Assembly (NCBI RefSeq): GCF_963676685.1
Contig: NC_092350.1
Coordinates: 45,863,705-45,927,704 of the forward strand
From: Mytilus edulis
Taxonomy: Eukaryota; Mollusca; Bivalvia; Mytilida; Mytilidae
Direction: 5' to 3'
Length of the DNA: 64,000 nucleotides
Below the pieces are notes generated by a model that worked only from the letters and a program-made list of their open reading frames with translations, made no database searches and was not told where the DNA came from. Positions 45,430 to 57,337 of the stretch are shown in pieces (within the stretch, counting starts at the first letter, position 1; each line of letters opens with the position of its first letter). The translations under genes and the position numbers were made by a program.

Positions 45430-45729
45430 AACTTCTGGTAAAAAATTAGTTCTTGGGTTAAATAGCTAGTGAATTCAGCATCTGTTATTAAAATTTCACA
45501 AGTTTTGCAGCCTTTGGTCTCACATTACGACATGCTACAGTGTTGGTGTGAGTCATCAAAATTCAAAATGGCTGTAAATGTGAAATATTGCTATTGTCAC
45601 TAGTATGATGATCTGAATAAGTCATGTTTTAGATATTAGTCATGTTTGGTAATGAGGGGACAACTGTCATATCAGACGACAACGTGTCCATGGTGACGTC
45701 TGTTTCGGACTTTTTTTTATACTAGGCGA
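45430..45729. other. Spacer between Penelope copies
   Basis: No gene or repeat recognised. Confidence 0.35.
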
Positions 45730-45848
45730 CAATCGAGCCAGTATCCTGTTTGATCTTCGTAATTTCATGCAATTGTAATTTTGCTACTGGGCGGATGATG
45801 TCCTCAGGGACAAAATGTCCAACAGCAGAGACATAGACCCAGTGGTTA
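45730..45848 (-). repeat. Diverged fragment related to the retrozyme unit
   Basis: On the minus strand it matches the structured middle of the 355 bp unit: ACTGGGT..ATGTC, GGACA..TGTCC hairpin and CAT..CGCCCAGTA. It abuts the Penelope 3' tail copy at 45845. Confidence 0.5.
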
Positions 45849-46315
45849 TAAAAGAGAGACGAAAGATACCAAAGTGACAGTCAAACTCATCAATCGAAAA
45901 TAAACTGACAAAGCCTGGCTTAAAATGAAAGAAGACAAACAGACAATAATAGAACACATGACACAACATAGAAAACTTAATAATAAGCAACACGAACACA
46001 ACCAAAAACTAAAAGTGATCAGCTCCGGAAGGGTAAACAGATCGTGCTAAACATGTGGCATTCTTCGTGTTGCTATTGTGATAACAAATCCGGTAAAAAG
46101 TCTAATTTGGTAGGTCACATTCATGAAAGGGAAGGGCATTGTAGTTACGACGTAAGGAACATATCCGATATCATTTGTGAAACGGTTATTCCATAACAGT
46201 CAACCAACTTGTGATGGCGTCCGTAAAATTAACGAATGGATGATTTCAACTTCACCATTTGGAACGCTTAGTTTAATAACTTCCTTGTGAGCAGCAACCC
46301 TCTATCAAGAGGGCC
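45845..46315 (-). repeat. Penelope 3' tail, copy C
   Basis: Third copy of the non-coding tail plus the last ~60 codons of RT. Landmarks: GAGACGAAAGATACCAAAG, 'GCAACACGAAC', 'TGTGATAACAAATCCGGTAA', GACGTAAGGAACATATCCG, 'AACCCTCTATCAAGA'. Truncated at 46315. Confidence 0.75.
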
Positions 46316-47320
46316 TAATTGAGGGCCCTTTTCATCAAGAATATTTGCCAATATTGCACACTAAGAGTTACGGTATTTCTTGCATTTGATTGAACATATT
46401 TCAATGATTCAAGATGTCCTCTAATGTTAAATATTTTGAATAAATAATACTAAAACGAATGTTAAAGCCACATTCACCAGAAAATGCGCAAACTTGTCAT
46501 TTCTTTTGCATGGGTTTTTCGGTTTATAATTTTCCTCGGATGTCGGTATATGTGCTTTGTTATTTTTTTTTTTTTATTGTTCTGATAAAAAGATCTCGTC
46601 TAAAATAAACTAAGAGAGAACGATTCATTACTTACATGAACGATTTTTCATCATTACAGAATCATTGTTTGATGTCGATGGGTTGCTGCTATAAAAAAAA
46701 AGGATAGAAATTATTGATTAATGCATTGTTACAAGTATTCATGCTGCATTTACATGTGTAAGACTGTATTTTTGTTCATAACTTGATTTTTTTCTGTGTT
46801 AAACACCACTTTCAGCACTATATTCATATTCATGGCGGATATTTTGTATCACAAGTGAAAGTTGAAGTGATTATTTAGGACTAGCGGTGTTCGGCAGGAT
46901 CATTGACAATCCTTGTCAATCAACTCAAGGTTCGAACTCAAAACTGTTTTATATAAGTATAACAGACAACTGACCTACGGATAAAAGCAACATTTTGTTT
47001 CATTTTGATTTGGTTCTGTTTTTAACTTTTATTTGACTTCGAAGGAATTGAAGGTTTGCGTTTTTGTACAATTTGTGCGATTAACTAACAAGGCATATAT
47101 ACAAACTGAGACAAGAATGAAACATGCAAGATATTCATCTACACCTTTGCAATGTTTATTATATAATTATTTACACCAAATCTGCTACTGTTTTACATTT
47201 TCGTCTCAATATTGTTCAGGAAAGATTATGATATCCTTTGTAGAAAAAAAGTTTACCTGGATGAGGTTCTTTTCATAGATGTGGTTTAAGCTTGTGTTAA
47301 TCAAATGTTTTTATTCCATT
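46316..47320. other. Upstream of the transporter remnant; no exon found
   Basis: The first exon of the transporter, expected to encode the N-terminus and start of TM1, is not visible here. Contains a T-run at 46561-46577. Confidence 0.4.
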
Positions 47321-47324
47321 ACAG

Positions 47325-47468
47325 GGGCATTCGTGAACTATATGATACTGATCGGTGTTTTAAAATCATTTGGTATTCTATATGCAGAACTTCTTGACCA
47401 ATATGATATAACATCGGGACAAGGTGCTTTCATTTTCAGTTTGAAAGTTTTCATGGTGGCGATTGTAG
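47325..47468 (+). pseudogene. Transporter exon 1 seen (TM1-2)
   Basis: Acceptor TTATTCCATTACAG. Translation NYMILIGVLKSFGILYAELL then DITSGQGAFIFSL..FMVAIVG, typical of MCT TM1-2 ('G.L.SFG' block). To join exon 2 in phase it must end at 47468, which gives a GC rather than GT donor (GTAG|GCATAT). Confidence 0.7.
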
Positions 47469-47829
47469 GCATATATGACATAAGTCCTTAGTCCGGTATT
47501 CAGGAAGCTACCGTTTGTTTAAAATGGGGATGGGGTTGTGGTGTATTCTTTAAATACTCAAATAAACAAAATCATTGCACATTCATCATTATGGCTCTAA
47601 AATTTGCCAATACTTGTATCAAGGCATCGCACAAAGTCATGTTTTTTTCTGATTGTTTTTGCCGGTTTTGTGCTAAATCCATTTGATTTTTGAAGTGTAC
47701 TGATTGATTATTCAGTCTTAATTGCATGATTTGTTGATAAGCTTCTAAAGGATTAAGCTAGATGTCAGTAACTGCGAGTATTCTCAAATATGTAGAAAGT
47801 GACTTTTTTCTAATTACCTACTACATATA

Positions 47830-48035
47830 TTAAGCCATTAGTTTTCTTGTAGTGCTTTATATTTGTCTTTTTGGGGACTTTTCTAGCTGATCATATGGTA
47901 TTGGCATTGCTCAATGTTGAAGGCCTTACGATGCCTTATATTTTGTTTATTTCTGTCATGTCTGTGTCATTTGGTCTTTTGGGAATAGTTGTCTCAATGA
48001 TAATTATACCATATTTCCTTTTCAAATGTTTGAAA
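47830..48035 (+). repeat. Dispersed repeat fragment in the intron
   Basis: Related to 34549-34880: TTTCTAGCTGATCATATGG, 'TGGCATTGCTCAATGTTGA', 'TCATTTGGTCTTTTGGG', 'AATTATACCATATTTCC'. Confidence 0.5.
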
Positions 48036-48039
48036 ATTA

Positions 48040-49078
48040 CACATGGAAGTGCTCAATCAGATTAAAATACAGATCATTTGACAAAACTTTCTCACAAGGA
48101 TCTGACAATTCTCTGTTATACTTTCTATTTTTGCATTTTTTACTTTTCACATCAGCCAATGTTATTTCAGCCTTCAACATTTTGAAGGTGTGTATAATAT
48201 GTAAATGTCCGACAATACTTAATTATCACAATAGGCCTTCAAAACAGAAGTTAGAACGTAGCAGTTCCAGTTTTGACATAAGAACTGTATTCTAATCAGT
48301 CTGGTACATGGTATATATATCCATGATAAAGGCAAGGTCATATCAAACTTTTTATGCAATTACTTGGACAGTGGTCACAGTTTTTGTACAAACGTGTATG
48401 AAATTGATAGACGTACGCATAAAATCTTTGCAACACAAAAAAAACAGGATGATAATCTATGTATAAAAAAATTATGTATGATATTTTTTACACGTACGTA
48501 CAAAATCATTGCAGTTATTCATGTTTTATGTATCAATTTCGTATTGTGTGACAGATGATTTGAGAGGATGATAGTCAAGAGATCGAGATGTGAACCATTT
48601 GATGTGAAATAATAAAAAAACTGTTCTTACACATAAAACATTATCATCACCAAATGTTCACAAAATATTTAAGCTACATAAACATTACAATGCATATCTT
48701 CACATGTTATGATTAATGGCAGGCAAATTTTGCAGTTTATTTTGCACCTTTACGCAATTTACACTTGTCTCTTTTAAAATATGGAAAATGTTAAGTTTTC
48801 TAAAAAATAATATTAAGAGAAAGATGAATGTAAATCATATCTTGTGGTTTGGATATTTTTTTGTAAGTTTTCTTGTATTCAATGTTAATGATTTATACGA
48901 TTTTTAGATTGACTGTTACACTTTTTAAAGATAACCAAAATATATGAGATTTATTTGCGCTAAGTCTTGCTTTGGAAGTAAAGATGGTCGTTCAAAAAAT
49001 ATATGATAGGATGCAAAGCAAACTACATGACTTGTACACTAAACTTGTTATCATTTTGAAATATCTTTTTCGTTCTAG
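48040..49078. other. Intron sequence of the transporter remnant
   Basis: AT-rich, no exon or repeat recognised. Confidence 0.4.
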
Positions 49079-49203
49079 GTGCATTATCAGAATTTCTAAG
49101 TAATACTTTTTCGTTTCGAGGTGTTACATTCGTTGGAGGATTACTGATAGGAAGTGGATTATGCTTCAGTGGTGTGACCAGTAGACCTATAGTTTACTAA
49201 CAG
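49079..49203 (+). pseudogene. Transporter exon 2 seen (TM2-3)
   Basis: Acceptor TTTTTCGTTCTAG, donor CAG|GTACGA. Translation ALSEFLSNTFSFRGVTFVGG and LLIGSGLCFSGVTSRP fits MCT 'G.l....FS.R.v...GG...G'. An in-frame TAA stands at 49198-49200; the phase of the next exon shows that one base is missing just before it. Confidence 0.7.
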
Positions 49204-50036
49204 GTACGACATGTAACAATTGCCCAATTTTACCAAATGCATCAACTTTTGTTTGTGTAGGCAACGATTGTACCGTTTTAATCAGACTGCATGTTTGTTT
49301 TCTAAATTATTGATTGCTTACGTCATATTTATTAGAATTATTGAGCCCGCCAAAAGATGGTTTAAAAGTCTTTCAGTCGAATAATCATTCAAAACCATTA
49401 AACTTCTTGTTTTGTTGTAACCGAGTTTTATAACGTCAATTGATATCTATTTACATTGATTTCAAACAAAGAAACCTTATTCGTATACAATATTTTGGAA
49501 AACCACGTTAACATTTTAACTTCCCGCGTATTTAATCTTCACACAACCATATTTTGGACATAACTTTGACTTCGATTTGAATAACTCGGAATACTCGTGG
49601 AAGTAGAGTGTAAATCGAACTGGTCGAGTTTCTAACATTTGGCTAGGATCGAGATCTACGTACATTGTGGCAAGGTTAAGTTGAGTAGTGTAAACAATCT
49701 GATGGAAAAACAAGTGAAGACAGTTAAAATTGATTTTTTTTTATCTTCAACTTTAATAAAGCTACTTGCATCTTACACTGTGTAAGAAATGGCACTTTTA
49801 AAACCAAAATATTAAAAAGCAGCTCATTTATTGATTCAATTCAAAATGAAAATGTTTTCAACGATTTTGTTCCATTCTTTTGGTAGCTTGCGTCTGCATC
49901 ATCGTAGATTTTTTATTTTCAAGAGGGAATTTTTAAATGTTTCGATATCAATATTTGAAAATACCGGCGCAGACAAACTAGCTCTGATTAACATACCGGC
50001 AAAAAGGAAGTTTCTATGTAAATAAAGGCAAAAGTA
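49204..50036. other. Intron sequence
   Basis: No exon or repeat recognised between exon 2 and the inverted repeat copy. Confidence 0.35.
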
Positions 50037-50545
50037 GTATACCGCTGTTCAAATTCATCAATCGATTGAGAAAAAACACCAAATCCGGGTTATACACTTA
50101 AACTGAGAGAAACGAATCAAATATAAGAAGAGAACTACGACACAACAGAAACACAACATTAAAATGTAATACACACAGAACCGAACTATAATATAACAAT
50201 ATTCATGTGACAGGACAGGACATTTTAAGAAAAAAATTGGTGGGTTGAACCTGGTTTTGTGGCATGCAAAACCTCCCGCTATAATGGCAATGTTAAAAAT
50301 AATATTAAAATGAAAACATTACACGACAGGACTACAATACAAATAAATGGGAGAATATATAGGACAGAGAAACACACGAATAATATCTAACAAAACGTAC
50401 CAGGTTTAAAATTTAATACGCCAACGTGCGTTTCGTCTATACAAGTAACTAATGACGCTCAGATGAAAAAAGGCCGAAAGCCAAAACTATAACAAATTTG
50501 AAGATCACCAAGGACCAAAAGTACCAAAAGTTGTGACTCATACGA
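50037..50545 (-). repeat. Composite dispersed repeat with decayed hammerhead, reverse copy
   Basis: Reverse copy of the repeat split at 51482-51856 / 55464-55770. Landmarks on the minus strand: 'CCAAAATTGG'-type core lost, GGACCAAAAGT region, hammerhead remnant at 50418-50458, CCACAAAACCAGGTTCAACC, and the end GAACAGCGGTATAC. In the hammerhead remnant CTGATGA has become TTAGTTA, while GACGAAACGC is kept. Confidence 0.65.
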
Positions 50546-51007
50546 CTACGTTTTTCTGCCGGGAATAAGAACATCATACTTTCAAGGCACTGGCAATATC
50601 CTGAATTTGTAGTTTAGCTATTTTCTTTTTAAAGATATAATTTTAAAATTTACTTTTGAAAAGTACTATGAAATGTGCATTATTTAAAAAATAATGTTGA
50701 AGAGTTTAGAAAGTTTGCTTGATTTGTAAGTTAATGTTTGATTTAACTGTCTAGTGCGCTTGCGTTATTACTTAAAAAAATTTACCAGAGTAACCCGTTC
50801 AAACAAATCGAAGTCGACCTAGTAGTAAAATATTTCTTTGAAAGTACCGATTGCATATGAAGCTGCAAACTACAGAAAGAGTGTAACTAAAACTAACTGA
50901 AAAATAATAGAGATCAGTGTGATAGCTATGTATATAAAAATATGAGATAGTTGATGCATCTATAACACTGCTTAACTTTTGTAAAGTCTTGTGTATTTGT
51001 CTTTTAG
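50546..51007. other. Intron sequence before exon 3
   Basis: AT-rich, no feature besides the polypyrimidine acceptor ending at 51007. Confidence 0.35.
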
Positions 51008-51462
51008 ATACTGGAATAGGTTTATGTATGCCATCATCACTATCAGTCGTCAAATTTTACTTCAACAAGAAAAGAGCTTTAGCATGCGGAATTGTTACAT
51101 CAGCCGGTGGCGTATCAGCTTTGATATTCCCCGCTCTGTACAGATGTTTTTTTTTAATTCATACGGAATAAGGAGCGGACTTGTTCTGTTAGGTGGTGTG
51201 GTTTTAAATGTGTGTGTAGGCAGTTTGTTGTTAAGACAGCCAGCACAATTAAGGAAAAGAACACAATTTGACAACGAACATACAAAGTCTTTTCCTAATT
51301 CATGTTGGACTGAGACAAGTAAATACTTGAGCATTTTAAGAAATACGTTCAAAAACATCATACAAAATCTCTGTTTTAGACTGTACACTGCGACTTTTTT
51401 CTTTTGCACTAGTTGGCTACACTGCAAACTTCACAGTATTCCCCCACACTTGCGCAGTCGAG
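51008..51462 (+). pseudogene. Transporter exon 3 seen (TM4-7), two frameshifts
   Basis: Acceptor TATTTGTCTTTTAG. First frame: TGIGLCMPSSLSVVKFYF and KKRALACGIVTSAGGVSALI, the conserved MCT 'YF.kkRalA.GI...G' block. After a run of nine T (51147-51155) the match continues in another frame: YGIRSGLVLLGGVVLNVCVG. After a six-T run (51395-51400) it shifts again: FALVGYTANFTVFPHTCAVE. The donor is GAG|GTATTT at 51462/51463. Confidence 0.75.
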
Positions 51463-51481
51463 GTATTTCTGATAACGACCA

Positions 51482-51856
51482 CGGCCGTTTTTGGCACAAC
51501 TTTTTTGATCTTTTGGTCCTCGATGCTGTTCGACTTTGTGCTTGTTTCGGCATTCAAACTGTTGTATCTGGGCGTCACTGGCGGATCTTGTGTGGATAAA
51601 ATGCACTTCTGACGTATTAAAATTTTCAACTTGTTGCCTTTTGATGGCTGTTGTTCGTGTGTTTCTTTGTCAATTGTATTCTCCAATGTATTTATATTGT
51701 AGTCCTGTGGTGTTGAGTTGTCATTTTAATGTTATATTTCACATGGCTATGAAAGGGGAGGTTTGGCATGCCACAAAACCAGGTTCAACCCGCCATTTTT
51801 TTCTTTAAAAATGTCCTGTACCAAGTCAGGAACATGGCCATTGTTATATTATAGTT
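51482..51856 (+). repeat. Composite dispersed repeat, left part (with decayed hammerhead)
   Basis: Starts near GGCCGTTTTTGGCACAAC, then TTTTGGTCCTCGATGCTGTT. A decayed hammerhead lies at 51572-51615 (core CTGGCGG, AAAA in place of GAAA), followed by AAACCAGGTTCAACCCGCC and CTGTACCAAGTCAGGAACAT. Interrupted at 51857 by a retroelement; it continues at 55464. Confidence 0.7.
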
Positions 51857-52295
51857 ATGTTCTTTTAATGGGTTCAACCGAACATAAAGCATTTCTTTTC
51901 TATACAAGGCTTAATAACACAAAACACAAATATACTATGGGATGTAGGTTTGCAGCATCCAGTCTTTTAATAAAACATTCGGAACATAATAACATGTGGA
52001 AAAAAAAATTTAGAATGGCAGGTGTTACGCCAAAAAACGGTCCTTATCACATTCTCTTGCCTAGAAGTATGATCAACAGCCTGAACAATCTACAAAATAT
52101 AATTACAAAAATTAGAAACAATTCGCAACTACATTTAAATGAATGAAAAGAGAAATTGATTAAATACTGTAACTTTGGACAGTATACATGTGCATCTATT
52201 GAATTGTACAATTCTATCAGAATAATCTTAATATACATGTGAAAGACAGTACCTATAGAACAACAAGTGGTTTTTTTTTTAAACAAAAACAAAAT

Positions 52296-52443
52296 AAAAG
52301 TCAAACAGACCTTAACAGCAATTGAATTAAACGTGTATTCGAATGATTTAATTCCCGCTTAGGTATGCACGGGTGAATCCACCCGTGCAAATTACTACGC
52401 ATAACGGTATTCGTTAAGCCTTATAACGAAAAGAAATTTATTT
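52296..52443. repeat. Split direct repeat A, internal copy
   Basis: 148 bp, the same as 55316-55463. Contains TTCCCGCTTAGGTATGCACG and a perfect CACGGGTG...CACCCGTG hairpin. Confidence 0.85.
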
Positions 52444-52552
52444 ATGTTCTTTTTCACGGGTTCAACCGAACATAAAGCATTTCTTTTCTATACAAGGCTT
52501 AATAACACAAAACACAAATATACTATGGGATGTAGGTTTGCAGCATCCAGTC
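52444..52552. repeat. Split direct repeat B, internal copy
   Basis: ~109 bp, matching 51857-51964 (GGTTCAACCGAACATAAAGC ... TTTGCAGCATCCAGTC) with a few changes in the first 15 bases. Confidence 0.85.
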
Positions 52553-52559
52553 GAGACAA

Positions 52560-55324
52560 AAGGCGAAAGAGTGTATATTAGATGCTAAGGTATAAGAAAC
52601 AGACTGTATTTCACCTATCCGTCTTTAGAATTTCGGCTCGCCAACGGCCATTAACTTTGAAAAGCATATCTGAAACACCGTTGTTTGCGGTTGAGAAGCG
52701 CCTCCTCTTCGTAAACTATACAAACTAAATTGTTTTTGTCTAACCCTATTGCACCTAAAGCTTCTCTGGCTATAGTATAAGATGAAGGCTTATATATTTT
52801 ACTCAATACTAAGGTATCTTTTGGGGGCTGCAAAGAACAAAAATGTACTCCGAAGAATTAATCTTAAGATTGCTAATTAAGTCACAATAATATTTAAAAA
52901 AAAAAAAATTAACAGGATAAGTTGGTATATCCGTATTTGCTATCATAACTATACTACCTTGTCTATAAATATCGGTCTTGCCATTGTGAACTATGATTTC
53001 AACGTGTGTTTTATGAAAATTGATATCACTCATTATTATAAGCAAGAGTTCTTTGTATCTAAAAAATCAAGCATGCATAAGCCAATTATAACATACAAAG
53101 TAACCTACAATAGGACAGGTTAGAATTATCATGATACAGGTTAAATAGGAAGTTAAATTCTTTCTTTTGTATGGTTTTCGCCTATCCTTCAAGTACAGAA
53201 AATCACGACCAGGTCCGTGATACAAGCGGCCAGGTCCGCATATTAAACACATTTACAATGTACAATCTACTGTTACAATACCAAAAAACAAAAATCGGCA
53301 AGGTCCACATAAAGAAATTTTTACTCAAAATTAATTAATTCATTTTAGCATCAAGTTTCAATACAACATGGAAAGATATGCAATATCCTATCCTTCAAGG
53401 ACAGAAAATCCCGGCCAGGTCCGCATATAAAACATATGTACACTGTACAATCTAAAGTTACAATATGAAAAAACAAAAAAGCAGCAAGGTCCTCACAAAG
53501 ATATTTTTATTAAAAATTCATTCATTCATTTTAGCATCAAGTTTCAATACAAGACATGGAAAGATATGCAATGTCCTATCCTTCAAGGACAGAACATCAC
53601 GGCCAGGTCCGTGATAAAAGCGGCCAGGTCCGCATATTAAACATATGTACACTGTACAATCTACAGTTACAATATCAAAAATCAAAAAGCGGCAAGGTCC
53701 GCATAAAGAATTTTTTCTCGAAATTTATTCATTCACTTTAGCATCAAGTTTCAATACAAGCACATTTGAAATAAACCTATAATCGTTTAAAACCGAATTC
53801 TCAGCACATCCCCTGTTCAAAAAAAAATTTTGAAGGGGTTTTATACTCAACAAAGTCTTGCACTAAACCAACAAACTTGCCGGTGTCAACAGACTCCAGT
53901 ATCGGCCAGAAAACTGTCGATTTCAGGTAAGGGATACCCAATGTACCGTTAGCTTTACATAATTGAATATGTTTTACAGTGTAAGCTATTAAAGATACAT
54001 GTGACAAGAGCAAATTATTATCGATTGACCAGTCAAACGTGAATGCATCAATTATAAAAATATACCTTTTGTTAAAGGATCAAAAAGCTTTGAATTATAC
54101 CTTGGGAGTTAAGCATTGTCACTATTAGCAAACCGATATAAGCTAAAAGGTCCCAATATTTTATTAAAATAATGGAAAATTCTGTCCGACAACGACCAAT
54201 CGTCAAAATCAAATTTTTTCCTATACTGATCCGCGGTAGTATTCAAAGTTCTTGGTATCCACTCAATTTTCAAACACATCGAATTTTTTGTACAAACATA
54301 AAAAATCTCCATAGCTAGATTGGGCAAATCCAGTTTCATACTGCCAACTTCGAATATTTTATCTACGTTTTGGTAATCGGTGAGTAGTTTGAAATTTATT
54401 TTAAAATGATCAGGAAAGCTTTCCAAGTCAAAATCACTGCCTTTAATTCTCGCCAAGTTGACCTTGAGATTTTAGTGAAGAATGCCAAAATTCTAACTCT
54501 TTAATAGACACAAGATCTAACTTAACTCTAGAGTCCCATCGATCATTTACTAAATGGTGTGTCTTGTCAAAATTCTACATATATTACTTAATGCGGGTAA
54601 TAATGCAATGATTTTACCAATATCCGCTGCAAATTTCCTTGCAGTCGTATAACAAGGATTTATAAGTGTCACTTTTCTATGAAAACACAAGAAACTTTTG
54701 TGATTCAACATGCATATCTATATCATGAAGGTACCCCGATGATGTCTTGAATCAAACCTCGTATTTAAATTTAAATAACATTTCGTATTGATGTACGTGT
54801 CTGGGGTCAAGAATCAACACCGATAAAGTATTAACAACAAAAGGGGGAGTGCTAACTTCCTTAGCGACTCCCGTAAATACCAAAAATACAGAAGTAGGTG
54901 CATCGGTAATTTTCCAAAAAAAAAAAGCCAGATTCAAGTATATTCTCTTCTATTCTATTCTATAGGTAAAACTAATTTTTTGAACTCGGCCATGCAATAA
55001 AAGTTTCTCTTTCCAAAATTGTAGGCTATTATACAATCGACCTTTTACATTATAAAGTTGTATTAACTCATTGTCATACTCATATGTGTCTAAACATAAA
55101 TTAAAGTCAATCAAAGATAATACCTCATTTGGAACTGCTGGTGTTGTTAGACCGCTTATTTCTGGACAATTAGACGACCAATGTCCTGTGGAAAACAACG
55201 AGAAAGCATCAGCTGTAGGGATGCTAGTAGGATTGTCATCTTCACTCCTATAATGACTTCTTGCAGGTGCACATTCAGGAGAACTTTGGACTTCCTCGTC
55301 AGACATGAAGTAAAAAAAAGTCAA
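52560..55324 (-). pseudogene. DIRS/Ngaro polyprotein remains: RT, RNase H, tyrosine recombinase
   Basis: Minus-strand pieces in coding order: a Ser/Pro-rich start then 'NVKGRLYNSLQFWKEKL' (~55060), matching the V.GRL...FW block before RT; PPFVVNTLSV..LILDPRHV (~54860), RT motifs 1-2; a deletion that removes the catalytic RT block; 'DIDMHVESQKFL' (~54710); RNase H with CLKIEWIPRTLNTTADQY, 'DDWSLSDRIF' and GPFSLYRFAN (54456-54109); 'GTLGIPYLKSTVFWPIL' (~53920); three ~190 bp tandem repeats; and a recombinase end, SYTIAREALGAIGLDK (~52770), then, in shifted frames, SLRRGGAS and NGRWRAEIL, equivalent to the Arg and His/Arg boxes of tyrosine recombinases. Stops and frameshifts show it is dead. Confidence 0.8.
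53181..53757. repeat. Three tandem ~180-215 bp units inside the retroelement
   Basis: Units start at CCTATCCTTCAAG(G/T)ACAG near 53181, 53397 and 53575. Each has GGCCAGGTCCG repeats, 'GTACA(C)TGTACAATCTA', GGCAAGGTCC and TTAGCATCAAGTTTCAATAC. They separate the RNase H part from the recombinase part. Confidence 0.85.
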
Positions 55325-55463
55325 ACAGACCTTAACAGCAATTGAATTAAACGTGTATTCGAATGATTTAATTCCCGCTTAGGTATGCACGGGTGAATCC
55401 ACCCGTGCAAATTACTACGCATAACGGTATTCGTTAAGCCTTATAACGAAAAGAAATTTATTT

Positions 55464-55770
55464 CGTTTCTGTGTGTGTAACATTTTAACGTTGCGTCGTA
55501 TGTTTTCTTTTAATTTTGAGTGTAAATTCACATTGCGATAAGACGTGTCACGGTACTTGTCTATCCCAAATTCATGTATTTGGTTTTGATGTTATATTTG
55601 TTTTTCTCTTGGGATTTTGTCTGATGCTTGGTCCGTTTCTGTGTGTGTTACATTGTAGTGTGTCGTTGTTCTCCTCTTATATTTAATGCGTTTTAGTTGG
55701 TTACCCCGATTTTGTTTTTTGTCCATGGATTTATGAGTTTGAACAGCGGTATACCACTGTTGCCTTTATT
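55464..55770 (+). repeat. Composite dispersed repeat, right part
   Basis: Continues the repeat from 51856: CGTTTCTGTGTGTGTAACAT, 'GATAAGACGTGTCACGG', 'TTCATGTATTTGGTTTTGA', 'TTACCCCGATTTTG', GAACAGCGGTATACCACTG, ending TTGCCTTTATTT where transporter exon 4 similarity begins. Confidence 0.75.
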
Positions 55771-56105
55771 TGTGACGACAATAATGATAAGCGGCATAGG
55801 AGAATTAATTTCTCGGATTGGAGTTGGATATACATGTATAGTCGACAAAAAATATGTGAAAGCAGAAACAGTCTTTATTGCAAATATGGGAATAAGTGGA
55901 ATATTAAGTATCGTGTTTCCTTTTTTCGACGAAGTAAGTGTGAATTATACATAAAGTCTATTAGATGGGTTACTTCCGGGAGCTATTAATTTATTGATGA
56001 TGTTGATGTTGTCTCCAGTTATAGGAATTGAACAGTTGCCTTCCGCTTTGTCGTTGTCATATTTATTCATTCATACCTTTTATTTGATTGGAATGCCATT
56101 TATAG
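55697..56105 (+). pseudogene. Transporter exon 4 seen (TM8-11), with repeat-derived start
   Basis: MCT-like part from ~55770: TIMISGIGELISRIGVGYTC, 'NMGISGILSIVFPFFDE', LLPGAINLLMMLMLSPVIG, 'EQLPSALSLSYLF' and GMPFIG; donor ATAG|GTAAGT. An in-frame TAA at ~55954 interrupts 'VNYT-SLLDG'; the duplicate at 60 kb has a sense codon there. Upstream of 55770 the frame stays open through repeat sequence to a TTTTAG acceptor at 55696. Confidence 0.7.

Positions 56106-57337
<1,232 letters not shown>

Larger units (their letters stand above)
51857..55463 (-). mobile_element. Degenerate DIRS/Ngaro-type tyrosine-recombinase retroelement
   Basis: A 3.6 kb insertion whose outer borders join two halves of a known dispersed repeat. 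In the minus-strand sense it reads: terminal repeat A (55463-55316), coding remains for RT, RNase H and tyrosine recombinase (55324-52560), internal pair B-A (52552-52444 and 52443-52296), a ~330 bp unique piece, and terminal repeat B (51964-51857). A and B are ~148 and ~108 bp and nearly identical between copies. Such split direct repeats, where circle closure recreates the internal junction, mark Ngaro/PAT-like elements of the DIRS order. These integrate by recombinase and need no target duplication, which fits the clean junctions. The unique piece between internal A and outer B is not part of the usual plan. Confidence 0.8.

Noticed and set aside
51763..52146. 127-codon plus-strand frame
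   Set aside because: It spans a dispersed repeat, the outer B repeat and the extra piece of the retroelement. Continuity across an insertion border shows it is accidental, though its last ~60 codons stay unexplained.
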